Shown here: one piece after another, positions 54,450 to 62,415 of the stretch
Layout: the number at the start of each line of letters is the position of its first letter
Position numbering within the stretch: position 1 is the stretch's first letter
Source: an uncultured Sphingomonadaceae bacterium
GTDB taxonomy: Bacteria > Pseudomonadota > Alphaproteobacteria > Sphingomonadales > Sphingomonadaceae
Reading direction: 5' to 3'
DNA: 64,000 nucleotides
Assembly (NCBI GenBank): GCA_947501695.1
Contig: CANMWO010000001.1
Span: 310,001-374,000 of the forward strand
The notes under the pieces: model-generated
What the model saw: the letters and a program-made list of their open reading frames with translations, nothing else
Told to the model about the DNA's origin: nothing
Databases searched by the model: none
Position numbers and translations under genes: made by a program

Positions 54450-55790
54450 TTGACAAGCATAGAAGCCAGTGAAAATGAAGGCAGGGGGTCAGGCCAAGCG
54501 GCACGGCGGAAATTTTACGGCTGGCATAACGCTGCGCTGCTATTTCTGATCCAATTTGCCGCTTCGGGCTTTGTCTATTTCGCCTATGCTGCGATTTTCC
54601 CGGCGATGGTCGAAGCTATGGATTGGAACCGTGGTTCCGCGTCTCTCGCTCACAGCCTGAGTTTTCTTACCCTAGGTCTCAGTTATCCCCTCACAGCCTG
54701 GATGATCGGGAAATGGGGCGTAAGATTGACTCTCACGACGGGTCTTTTGATGATGATGACTAGCCTGTTGCTGACCATATTCTTCGTTACAGAGATTTGG
54801 CATTGGACGCTCGCTTGGGGGGTGGTCATGGGAATGGCTATGGCCTTGGCTGGTCCATTATGTGGGCAAACAGTCGTTATTCAATGGTTTAACGTCAAAC
54901 GCGCCACTGTTTTAGGGATCATTATGACTGGCAATGCGCTGGGCGGATTTGTCGCGCAACCGGTACTCATTCGTGTCATGGAAGGATCTGGCACTTGGCA
55001 GTCCGGTTGGTATGTTAGCCTGATCGCAGTCGTCATCGCTATATTGCTGGCACAGTTTATTATAAACAGGCCGGCGGATATCGGTCAGCATTCTGACAAT
55101 ATTGATCCGGGCGCCATATCGGCCGATGCCGCGAAAGCCACCGCTCGACCGCGGACCTATCGTAGTGAGCATAGTTGGACAATCCCGCAGGTATTTCGCA
55201 CCCGCGCGGTCTATTTGATCATCACGATAAATATTTCTTATTTGGCGATCGGTACGTTTCTGTTGACCCATGGATCGCTATATATATCCGATAGTGGGAT
55301 GTCGAAAATTCAGACGGCATCGGTTGTCAGCATTTTTATCATGGGTAGTGGACTTGGCCGAATGCCCGCCGGTTGGCTCGGTGATCGGTTCGAATTGCGC
55401 TGGTTGATGGCCGCGATGATGGGAACCATGTTGTTTGGTTTCGTGTTGTTATGGGCAGGTTCTAGCTTCATCGGTTTGGGCATAGCGGCGTTTATATTGG
55501 GGCTATGCTATGGTGGATTTTTTGCTCTATCGCCTGCGCTTACAAGCAATTTTTTCGGCCCAGAAAGTTTCGCCAAAATCAACTCTGTCTTCGCGCCGGT
55601 ATTGCTGCCTTTCGTGGCCATGGCACCAGCCGGTGCCGGTTATATTTTTGAGATAAATGGCAGCTATGATATCGCTTTTTTGATCGGTTCCACACTGCTA
55701 AGCCTGTCGCTGATCTCGGCTATTTGTTTAAAGCCACCCAAGTACGACCCGGCGCGTGAAATGGGTCAAGAAACGGCAACGCAGGTTTAA
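54450..55790 (+). CDS. MFS transporter, monocarboxylate/OFA type
   Basis: A 446-residue membrane protein with 12 predicted helices. FYGWHNAALLFLIQFAASGF and NRGSASLAHSLSFLTLGLSY match the oxalate/formate and monocarboxylate branch of the MFS, and a central cytosolic loop holds about 40 polar residues. A monocarboxylate substrate is inferred. The start is taken as TTG with a GGAGAGGG ribosome site five bases upstream; a TTG 28 codons earlier is possible, and no early ATG exists. The stop codon overlaps that of the convergent AI-2E gene. Confidence 0.82.
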   Translation: MTSIEASENEGRGSGQAARRKFYGWHNAALLFLIQFAASGFVYFAYAAIFPAMVEAMDWNRGSASLAHSLSFLTLGLSYPLTAWMIGKWGVRLTLTTGLLMMMTSLLLTIFFVTEIWHWTLAWGVVMGMAMALAGPLCGQTVVIQWFNVKRATVLGIIMTGNALGGFVAQPVLIRVMEGSGTWQSGWYVSLIAVVIAILLAQFIINRPADIGQHSDNIDPGAISADAAKATARPRTYRSEHSWTIPQVFRTRAVYLIITINISYLAIGTFLLTHGSLYISDSGMSKIQTASVVSIFIMGSGLGRMPAGWLGDRFELRWLMAAMMGTMLFGFVLLWAGSSFIGLGIAAFILGLCYGGFFALSPALTSNFFGPESFAKINSVFAPVLLPFVAMAPAGAGYIFEINGSYDIAFLIGSTLLSLSLISAICLKPPKYDPAREMGQETATQV

Positions 55791-56905
55791 ACTTTTCCAT
55801 CGCTCGATAGCAATGCGGCAATCGGCTTGGTCCCCTTACGGCCGGCTAATATGATCATCAATATGGTGGTGAACGGTACCGCCAATATAGCACCGGGAAT
55901 GCCCCAGAGCGTGCTCCAAACCGACAACGCAACGAGCACGACCATCGGGCTAAGATTGACCGATTTGCTGAGCATGCGAGGCTCTACCACATTGCCGATA
56001 ATCACCTGTGCTGCGGTCATCAGGCCAGTTGCGATTAGCGGCATCGTCAGAGTCCCAAATTGCGCTACGGCGAACAAGGCCGGAAATGCGACACCAACGA
56101 TAGATCCAATATAGGGAATATAGTTGAGAAGTCCGATAATTATTGCCCAAAGCGCTGCATATTCGATACCAACACTAACCATAATAACCCAGCAGATCAC
56201 ACCCAATATGATATTGATCAGCGTCTTGGTTGCAAGATAGCTGCCAATATCATGGTTGATCCGCGCGATCATATTTAGCGTATCTTTGGATTCACTAGCA
56301 CTGCCAAATGCCCGGCGCACCTTGGTCGGAAAGCCTGTAATCTCGCTAAGCATAAAAGATGCATAGAGGATTGTGATAAAGATGAATCCGCCAAAGCTGG
56401 TCAGTGACGACAAGACAGATTGCGCAATGGCAGCAATATCGATTTCCGTCAGCAGCTTGGTGGCGAATTCACTGACTTCTTTCACGACCACTTCACTGCC
56501 ACGATCAATAATCAACCCCGGCGAGGCCATCATGTCTCCCATATCGGCTTCGGCCGCTACCGTCGCAGGTTCAGCAGGGAACCAAGCGGCGAACAGGTTT
56601 TCCAAATTGGTCTGATAGGTCGGCAATGAAGGAACCAATGTTTGCAGACTGGCCACTAACATTCTTGTCATCGCGAACAATAGCAAGACCACACCAAACA
56701 ATGCCAGCGTCGCGCGGAGCCACATCGGTGACCGCCCCAATCCCGGAATTCGAGCAACTGCGGCGCTGGCTGCATATAATATCTGAAGTAGGATGATTGC
56801 GGTGACAATCGGCAGGATGATATCCTTCCCGACATAGAACAGCCAGCCGATCATAATCGTGATTCCGAACGAGAAAAATATCGTGCTGACGCGGCCGTGT
56901 AACAT
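55787..56905 (-). CDS. AI-2E family transporter (TqsA/PerM-like)
   Basis: A 372-residue inner-membrane protein of the AI-2 exporter superfamily, with helices at about 10-90 and 150-360 and the typical NLSPMVVLVALSVWSTLWGIPGAILAVP region (quoted as parts NLSPMVVLVALSVW and WGIPGAILAVP). Members export autoinducer-2, ions or other small molecules; the name does not fix the substrate. It ends on a stop codon that overlaps the stop of the convergent MFS gene, leaving no space for a terminator. Divergent from gmk. Confidence 0.88.
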   Translation of the reverse strand: MLHGRVSTIFFSFGITIMIGWLFYVGKDIILPIVTAIILLQILYAASAAVARIPGLGRSPMWLRATLALFGVVLLLFAMTRMLVASLQTLVPSLPTYQTNLENLFAAWFPAEPATVAAEADMGDMMASPGLIIDRGSEVVVKEVSEFATKLLTEIDIAAIAQSVLSSLTSFGGFIFITILYASFMLSEITGFPTKVRRAFGSASESKDTLNMIARINHDIGSYLATKTLINIILGVICWVIMVSVGIEYAALWAIIIGLLNYIPYIGSIVGVAFPALFAVAQFGTLTMPLIATGLMTAAQVIIGNVVEPRMLSKSVNLSPMVVLVALSVWSTLWGIPGAILAVPFTTILMIILAGRKGTKPIAALLSSDGKV

Positions 56906-57072
56906 TATCTTCGATCACCATTTTCATGCGCGGCGGAAAACCCTTGCGACCGGTTGTTAAACACAAAAACCACGTCTGTCATCTCATCAGTTTTGCAGCT
57001 CGCCCTGAAACATCTGCATCGGATCGCGACTAGCATCTTGACGACATGCACCCTTCTCGGCCAATAGCCGCT

Positions 57073-57738
57073 ATGGCCGACGATATTTCTTCCCTTCCGC
57101 ATGATGAACTGAGCCGCCGCGGCTTGTTGTTTGTCCTCTCTTCCCCTTCTGGAGCCGGTAAATCGACTCTGGCGCGGATGCTGCTTGAGGCGGATGAACA
57201 GATCGCCATGTCGGTGTCTGTTACCACCCGGCAGCAACGCCCGGGTGAAGAACATGGCAAAGACTATTTTTTCGTCAGCGGCGAGGAATTTGAAGAAATG
57301 GTCGCGGATAATGCATTTTTGGAATATGCCACCGTGTTCGGCAATCGCTATGCAACGCCCGCCGCCCCGGTTCAGAAAAATCTCGAAGATGGCCAGGATG
57401 TTCTGTTCGATATTGATTGGCAAGGCACACAGCAACTTTATCAGCGCGCTGGCGAAGATGTTGTTCGCATCTTCATCTTACCACCCTCGCTCGCCATCTT
57501 GCGCGAACGGCTCGAAAGTCGAGCGACAGACAGCTACGAAATTATCGACAGCCGTATGGAACGCGCAACTAGCGAGATAAGCCATTGGGATGGCTATGAC
57601 TATGTTCTGATCAATGATGACCTTGATGCTTGTTTTGGCAAGGTTAAACAGATCCTCGCAACCGAGCGCATGCGTCGGTCACGGCAGACTGGTTTGATTG
57701 GATTTGTACGTGATTTGGTGGCGCAAGAGAGGGGCTAA
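57073..57738 (+). CDS. gmk: Guanylate kinase
   Basis: A 221-residue cytosolic enzyme making GDP from GMP and ATP. P-loop SSPSGAGKSTLARML, GMP-binding SVSVTTRQQRPGEEHGKDY, and FDIDWQGTQQLYQRAG with lid FILPPSLAILRERL are all standard. The chosen ATG begins the sphingomonad-type MADD N-terminus; an ATG nine codons upstream is possible and neither has a good ribosome site. It is convergent with a DUF1579-like gene 7 bases downstream. Confidence 0.96.
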   Translation: MADDISSLPHDELSRRGLLFVLSSPSGAGKSTLARMLLEADEQIAMSVSVTTRQQRPGEEHGKDYFFVSGEEFEEMVADNAFLEYATVFGNRYATPAAPVQKNLEDGQDVLFDIDWQGTQQLYQRAGEDVVRIFILPPSLAILRERLESRATDSYEIIDSRMERATSEISHWDGYDYVLINDDLDACFGKVKQILATERMRRSRQTGLIGFVRDLVAQERG

Positions 57739-57745
57739 TCTCCGG

Positions 57746-58393
57746 TCAGTTTTCGGACCGCCTTGTATAGAAACCCTCAAACACCGTCGTCCAGCTTTTG
57801 CCGCCGTCTTTCGATGCCTGCCAATGTTGACGAACGCTTGCGACATTGGTGCCATCCGTACTGGGAGTCCAGGTGACACGATTAATTGGCGCGCCTTTCA
57901 CATAGCCCGGCCAGTTGGCGTTACTTAATACCATCTCGCCCTTGTCATTTAGGCCACCTTCGACAAACAAAGCCGTGCCATCGGCGCCCATCCATGTCTG
58001 ATGCCATATTTTGCGGGCGGCATCGTAAAAGCTTATGCTCATACCCGTATAGCCGCCGTTGGTTTTATATTCTTCACGAATCACACAACCGCCATGCTGT
58101 GAGCTGATGCGATTAACGCCAGCAGGAGCCGTTTGGCCCGCTGGCGTCACATTCCATTTGCCGATCCAGAAGTCAAAAGCGCGATGAACCGGGGTAGCAC
58201 AAGGCGACGGCGGCTTTTGTGCGGCCGGTGGAACCGGTTGGACAGATTGTGCAAAAACAGGGGATGATACCAACAAAACCGCAAACAAAGCGCAGATTAG
58301 GGGTAAGGCGCTTTGGGTTCCAGATCGGGAAAAGGAGCTGCCCATGCGGAGGGCAAATTCCCGACATGTCATTTTCCGAACCACGTTTATCAT
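57746..58393 (-). CDS. DUF1579-like exported protein
   Basis: A 215-residue protein. A signal peptide (ICALFAVLLVSSPVFAQ) follows a 25-residue basic leader, then a Pro-rich linker and a beta-barrel-like domain opening with HRAFDFWIGKWNVTPAG, the form seen in DUF1579-type proteins, followed by GGCVIREEYKTNGGYTGMSI and GKSWTTVFEGFYTRR. Function unknown, probably periplasmic lipid or small-molecule binding. The AAGGGGG ribosome site supports the first ATG. Confidence 0.75.
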   Translation of the reverse strand: MINVVRKMTCREFALRMGSSFSRSGTQSALPLICALFAVLLVSSPVFAQSVQPVPPAAQKPPSPCATPVHRAFDFWIGKWNVTPAGQTAPAGVNRISSQHGGCVIREEYKTNGGYTGMSISFYDAARKIWHQTWMGADGTALFVEGGLNDKGEMVLSNANWPGYVKGAPINRVTWTPSTDGTNVASVRQHWQASKDGGKSWTTVFEGFYTRRSEN

Positions 58394-58644
58394 ATGGCAC
58401 CATCCCCCTTTTTGAAGCCGCGTGGTGATCCTAATGCGTAACCAAACAGGACCACAATGTGGCTCTTAGACACAATATGTCGGCCGATACCAAGTCCGCA
58501 GTCGCTTTCGACGAAACGGGAATAGGCTTCGACCATTGTTCATCGGTTTTTGGCCAAATCAATCAAAACCGATGAAATCGGGCACAGTCATGGTTTCTTA
58601 AAAGCTTGGTGTCATTGTGAACGTACAAATACTAGCTTTTTGAT

Positions 58645-60249
58645 GTGAGAAGCAGCGTGATTAATAGCCCCTCTGGTAGCCTGAAACATAGATTGTTGAT
58701 TGGTCGCCTTTTGACTGGATTCATAGCGTTTAGCGGCGCTTATGCGCTCATTAACCAACTCCCTCTCACTCAGTCCATCCTCTATCGCGCGGCCGCGTTT
58801 GACTATTTCAACGCCGGACTGGCTGCTTTGTCCTTTGCGATACAGGCCTTGATATTATTCATAGTGACGGTGATAGTTTCAAAACGCTGGTTTGTGGTAA
58901 CAGTTGCGTTGGTAACGCTCTCGGCTGGCGTAAACATGGTCTATGGCCAAATTATCGGCGATACACTCGATTTACAAAAAACAGGTTGGCTTTTAACCGA
59001 AGCTCGCCAAGCGAAGGATGCGGCCGCTGAATTTGCAGCGCCGCTTGCGCTCGGTATCGGAAAATTGCTGTTTGTCATAACTCTGTTGATCGGTGCGAGA
59101 CACCTATTGAATCCTTTAGTCCGTCAGCAGTTTGGCGGCAAATTATCGGAAAGAAAATCTACAATAGCGGTCATGGCTTTTCTCGCGGCACCCTCGCTTT
59201 TATGGCCGTGGTTGAGCCTTCATCCCTTGGGTGCAGAACGGAATATATATAGTTATGCTGCGGCTATATTCTCGGCTGATCCGGCTCCAGAACGTGCTAC
59301 GGTATCGGTCATTCCGGCTCCTGATTCCAAAATCCGAAAAATCATCTGGCTGGTTGACGAGAGTGTATCTTATCAAGCCTTTGATCGGATCATATCTCCC
59401 CAGTTGGTTGATCGCCTCGCTATCGATTTTGGTGAAACTGCTTCCATGGGTCATTGCAGTACACCGTCAAACGTAGCGCTGCGTTCCGGAGTTGCAGTTC
59501 GCTCGATCGATAGCGCCACTGATCTCCGCCACACGGCTTCCATCTGGGGCTATGCAGCCAAAGCGGGCTACACGACAATAATGATTGATGGCCAAGTTTC
59601 AGGCCCACCGCAGAATCTTCTGCTGCAGCCGGAAAGAGCGTTGATCAATCGTTATGAAAGTGCCGCAGACGGAATCAAAACCGATCTTAAAATCGCCCGC
59701 TCGCTTAATAAGGATCTGAAAACTGATGGTAAGCAATTTGTATATGCCATCCTGCGTGGGGTGCACTTCCAATATCGCGATCACTATCCTGCCGGAACTT
59801 TGGCTGAAGGCAGCAGCACTCAAGCTCAATATGAGGCAGCTATAACTTATTCGAAAGCAGGGTTTTTCGAAGCGTTGCTCGACGGTGTTGATCGGTCCGA
59901 AGTGGCGATTTTCTACACTTCCGATCATGGCCAGAACATAGTGGATGGCGTCACCCCACATTGCAGCGGAAGCCCAGTCCCAGAAGAGTTTGCCGTTCCC
60001 TTGGTCGCGTTTTTGCCGCCCGATATGCAAGCAAACTATCAAACCGGTTCAGGCGGCCGCAGCCATAGCCAACTATTTCCAACAACCCTTGCGCTCATGG
60101 GTTATGATGGCGCTTATGCAAGCAATCGCTATGACAACATCTTGACAGCACCTACCGCTCGCTACGTCTGGTTCGGTCGCGGCGTGGTTCCCGTAAAAAA
60201 AGGCGGGGCCATTGATGTGAAGAGCGCCGAACATTTTCCACAACGTTAG
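58645..60249 (+). CDS. Sulfatase-fold inner-membrane hydrolase/transferase
   Basis: A 534-residue protein with five N-terminal membrane helices (to about residue 190) and a periplasmic alkaline-phosphatase/sulfatase domain. Metal and nucleophile sites are IIWLVDESVS, GHCSTPSNVALRSG (Ser/Thr nucleophile region) and YTSDHGQN. The plan is that of phosphoethanolamine or phosphoglycerol transferases acting on lipids or glycans, but it is not EptA-like in detail. Start is GTG; another GTG four codons later is possible. Its 3' end has a degraded copy at 61475-61596, beyond the beta-lactamase-like gene. Confidence 0.82.
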   Translation: MRSSVINSPSGSLKHRLLIGRLLTGFIAFSGAYALINQLPLTQSILYRAAAFDYFNAGLAALSFAIQALILFIVTVIVSKRWFVVTVALVTLSAGVNMVYGQIIGDTLDLQKTGWLLTEARQAKDAAAEFAAPLALGIGKLLFVITLLIGARHLLNPLVRQQFGGKLSERKSTIAVMAFLAAPSLLWPWLSLHPLGAERNIYSYAAAIFSADPAPERATVSVIPAPDSKIRKIIWLVDESVSYQAFDRIISPQLVDRLAIDFGETASMGHCSTPSNVALRSGVAVRSIDSATDLRHTASIWGYAAKAGYTTIMIDGQVSGPPQNLLLQPERALINRYESAADGIKTDLKIARSLNKDLKTDGKQFVYAILRGVHFQYRDHYPAGTLAEGSSTQAQYEAAITYSKAGFFEALLDGVDRSEVAIFYTSDHGQNIVDGVTPHCSGSPVPEEFAVPLVAFLPPDMQANYQTGSGGRSHSQLFPTTLALMGYDGAYASNRYDNILTAPTARYVWFGRGVVPVKKGGAIDVKSAEHFPQR

Positions 60250-60266
60250 ACCAATTGCTCAAAGGA

Positions 60267-61430
60267 TTAGCCGCCAGCCTGCAAATTCATAAACGCTACG
60301 AAACTAGGATCTGGAAACAATATCTCCACTACATCACGGATTACCTTCTGACCTTTCGCACCGTTCGTGAAGATCACCGCGCCGGTTTTGCCAATCGGGT
60401 CGAAAAAACCCAAAGTTCTCTCCCCAACATCGCCGCCGCCGTGCATTACGATCAGGTTATCGGCTGTACGATAAACGTTCCAACCGCTTACAAAGCCGAG
60501 ACTTTTCGGACAGACATCTGCTGCGAGACGGCCTTCGCCGCAAATCTGTCCACCTAGGTTTTCTTGGGCGATCCAATAGGCCGCAGCTGGCTCATCACTG
60601 ACAGGATTTGCCATCACCCACGTAAGAAAGCGGGCATAATCAGAAACAGTAGCCCAGACATCGTCCGCCGCATTCCATTCCTCGCGCACCGTGGCGTGGG
60701 CATGCTCTCCCTTGCCATTACGCGACATTGCAATCCGGCCAGCAAACCAAGGCTTTCCAGTAAAACTCGTCTGGGTCATGCCAGCCGGTTCAAAAATCTC
60801 TCGGCTCACCAGTTTTTCCAGCGGCTCGCTCATTTTTTCCTCGGCGAAGCGGGCAATATATTGAAATCCTTCACCCGAATATCCGAACTTGGTGCCGGGG
60901 TCATTTTTGAATGTCAGCACACCATCGGTTTGATAACGCCAATTAGGAAAGCCGGTGCGATGGATCAGAGCGATGTGCGGCGTTAGATGCCTATGACGCG
61001 GATCAGATTTTATGTCTGGATCTACCCAGGTATCTGCCATGATATCATTGAGCGAAAACGCCCCCGCCTTGGCAAGCCGTACGACCGTTTCTGCAACCAA
61101 TGGCTTGGTCATCGAGGCTATGTTGTAAAGCGTGTCCTTCGTCGCAGCCTTACCCGGCTCCGCCTCTCCCGCAACATGTGTCCAAGCTATTTTACCATCG
61201 ACAATATAAGCGATAGCTGCACTCGGCACATCATATTCCGCGAGCCAGCTTGGAAGTTTTTCCGAAAGAGATTTTTTGAGACTAGCTGGATTCTGGATCT
61301 GAGCAGCAGGAACCAACCCGTCATTAGAATATGTGGCTTCTGCATTATTTGCGAACGATGGAGGCACGGTCAATGTCTGAGTAGCGCAAAGCGCGGCGCC
61401 AATAAGATATGCGTTTTTCAAATGCTTCAC
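60267..61430 (-). CDS. Class C beta-lactamase-like serine hydrolase
   Basis: A 387-residue exported serine hydrolase: signal peptide ending SFA, then the active-site SMTK (SxxK), the Tyr motif GYSGEGF in place of YxN, and MHGGGDVG in place of KTG. The altered second and third motifs point to an esterase or D-amino peptidase rather than a true beta-lactamase. A good AAGGGG ribosome site precedes the ATG. A 28-base dyad covers its promoter region, so it is probably repressed. It lies convergent to the sulfatase-fold gene and separates it from its own decayed copy. Confidence 0.88.
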   Translation of the reverse strand: MKHLKNAYLIGAALCATQTLTVPPSFANNAEATYSNDGLVPAAQIQNPASLKKSLSEKLPSWLAEYDVPSAAIAYIVDGKIAWTHVAGEAEPGKAATKDTLYNIASMTKPLVAETVVRLAKAGAFSLNDIMADTWVDPDIKSDPRHRHLTPHIALIHRTGFPNWRYQTDGVLTFKNDPGTKFGYSGEGFQYIARFAEEKMSEPLEKLVSREIFEPAGMTQTSFTGKPWFAGRIAMSRNGKGEHAHATVREEWNAADDVWATVSDYARFLTWVMANPVSDEPAAAYWIAQENLGGQICGEGRLAADVCPKSLGFVSGWNVYRTADNLIVMHGGGDVGERTLGFFDPIGKTGAVIFTNGAKGQKVIRDVVEILFPDPSFVAFMNLQAGG

Positions 61431-61438
61431 CCCTTTAA

Positions 61439-61466
61439 TGTATTGCTATATTAATACAGTAATACA
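61439..61466. promoter_or_regulatory. 28-base dyad operator upstream of the serine hydrolase
   Basis: Left half TGTATTGCTATATT and right half AATACAGTAATACA are inverted repeats matching at 12 of 14 positions with no spacer. It starts two bases before the gene's AAGGGG ribosome site, so it covers the transcription start region. The form resembles GntR/YtrA-type sites. No regulator gene is adjacent. Confidence 0.65.
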
Positions 61467-61474
61467 AATAGAGC

Positions 61475-61596
61475 GCAATGACAATATCCTCACGGCGCTC
61501 ACCGCTCGCTACGTCTGGTTCGGCCGAGGCGTTGTGCCGTTAAAAAATGACGGAGAGATTGACGTGCAAATTGGAGAGCTGTTTCCGGGTCAATAG
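61475..61596 (+). pseudogene. 3' remnant of a second sulfatase-fold gene
   Basis: An open segment of 39 codons (NDNILTALTARYVWFGRGVV then PLKNDGEIDVQIGELFPGQ, stop) aligns gap-free with the last 40 codons of the 58645-60249 gene (YDNILTAPTARYVWFGRGVV, PVKKGGAIDVKSAEHFPQR). Both segments are 122 bases long including the stop. It has no start codon, ribosome site or catalytic domain. It marks a former tandem copy or a duplication breakpoint next to the inserted or rearranged serine hydrolase gene. Confidence 0.85.
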
Positions 61597-61616
61597 AGTC
61601 TGGCGTTTAACTGAAT

Positions 61617-62162
61617 TCAGTAAACTATAGTCAATTGGTCATTTTCCATTGTTACGGATCCCAAACGCGATAGGGCATTTAGCCCCAATAACGATACGTC
61701 AGGCCCTTTTTCCATGATAGCAATATCAAGTTTGCCGAGCACCCTTCCATCAATTGTTACATTGTCGACTTGCCGCCACATCATCTGGCTATAGCCAGAT
61801 GCTGTTCGGATACGATCGCTGAAATGCTGGTCCAATTCCAGACCAATTCGTTCTGCATCAGCTGAATTCAGCACGATAACGGAAGCGCCGGTATCAACCG
61901 CAAAGCGGACCATCACTCCGTCCACACGGCCATTTACGTAGAACAGTCCATCAGCGTCTCGCGAAATAATATGCCTGCCTGATGGATAGGTTGCTGTTGT
62001 TTGCGTGCTATAGGCTTGTGGGGTCGGGGACGGCCCTGGCGAAGCGGGCTTTGTTGAATATATAACCACCTGCAGAACAGCCAAATATACGCCTACCAAC
62101 AGAACCAGACATAAAAATCCGATTGCAAAGGACTGACGTACGTTTTCTGTTATCGGGGGCAT
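61617..62162 (-). CDS. Retropepsin-like aspartic protease (TIGR02281 type)
   Basis: A 181-residue single-pass membrane protein: N-terminal helix FLCLVLLVGVYLAVLQVVIY, a Pro/Thr-rich linker, then a clan AA aspartic protease domain with VRFAVDTGASVIVL (catalytic Asp in DTG) and DVSLLGLNALSRLGSV. The active site faces the periplasm. Like retropepsins it has one DTG motif and should dimerise. Substrate unknown; the family is common in alphaproteobacteria. The stop lies inside an inverted repeat (61605-61625). Confidence 0.9.
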   Translation of the reverse strand: MPPITENVRQSFAIGFLCLVLLVGVYLAVLQVVIYSTKPASPGPSPTPQAYSTQTTATYPSGRHIISRDADGLFYVNGRVDGVMVRFAVDTGASVIVLNSADAERIGLELDQHFSDRIRTASGYSQMMWRQVDNVTIDGRVLGKLDIAIMEKGPDVSLLGLNALSRLGSVTMENDQLTIVY

Positions 62163-62334
62163 AACATATCAACGCATAACATTTATAGCGATTTCAATAA
62201 ACATAAATATATAAATGATATTTATTTAAATTGATGTACATAATTCAATATATTGATAATTATACAATTTTTTCTATTTTAATGATCATTTATAAAAGAT
62301 TTTGCCGCATTGACAGGTCCGTAAACAAACTCGC
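62163..62334. other. Very A/T-rich spacer
   Basis: Bases 62165-62290 are strikingly rich in A and T (tatata, attatac and similar runs), unlike the rest of the window. No gene seen. It separates the protease and uvrA promoters. Confidence 0.7.
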
Positions 62335-62363
62335 TTGCCAAAAGAACATAACTAGAACATAAT
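62335..62363 (+). promoter_or_regulatory. SOS-controlled promoter of uvrA
   Basis: TTGCCA (62335-62340), a 17-base spacer and CATAAT (62358-62363) form a sigma-70 promoter. The spacer carries GAAC-ATAACTA-GAAC (62344-62358), an exact alphaproteobacterial LexA box (GAAC-N7-GAAC). LexA bound here would block the polymerase. uvrA starts 53 bases downstream. Confidence 0.9.
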
Positions 62364-62415
62364 ACGGTATTATGACCCGCTGGACTCTCCTCTTCATCTT
62401 CGGCAAAGCACGCTT

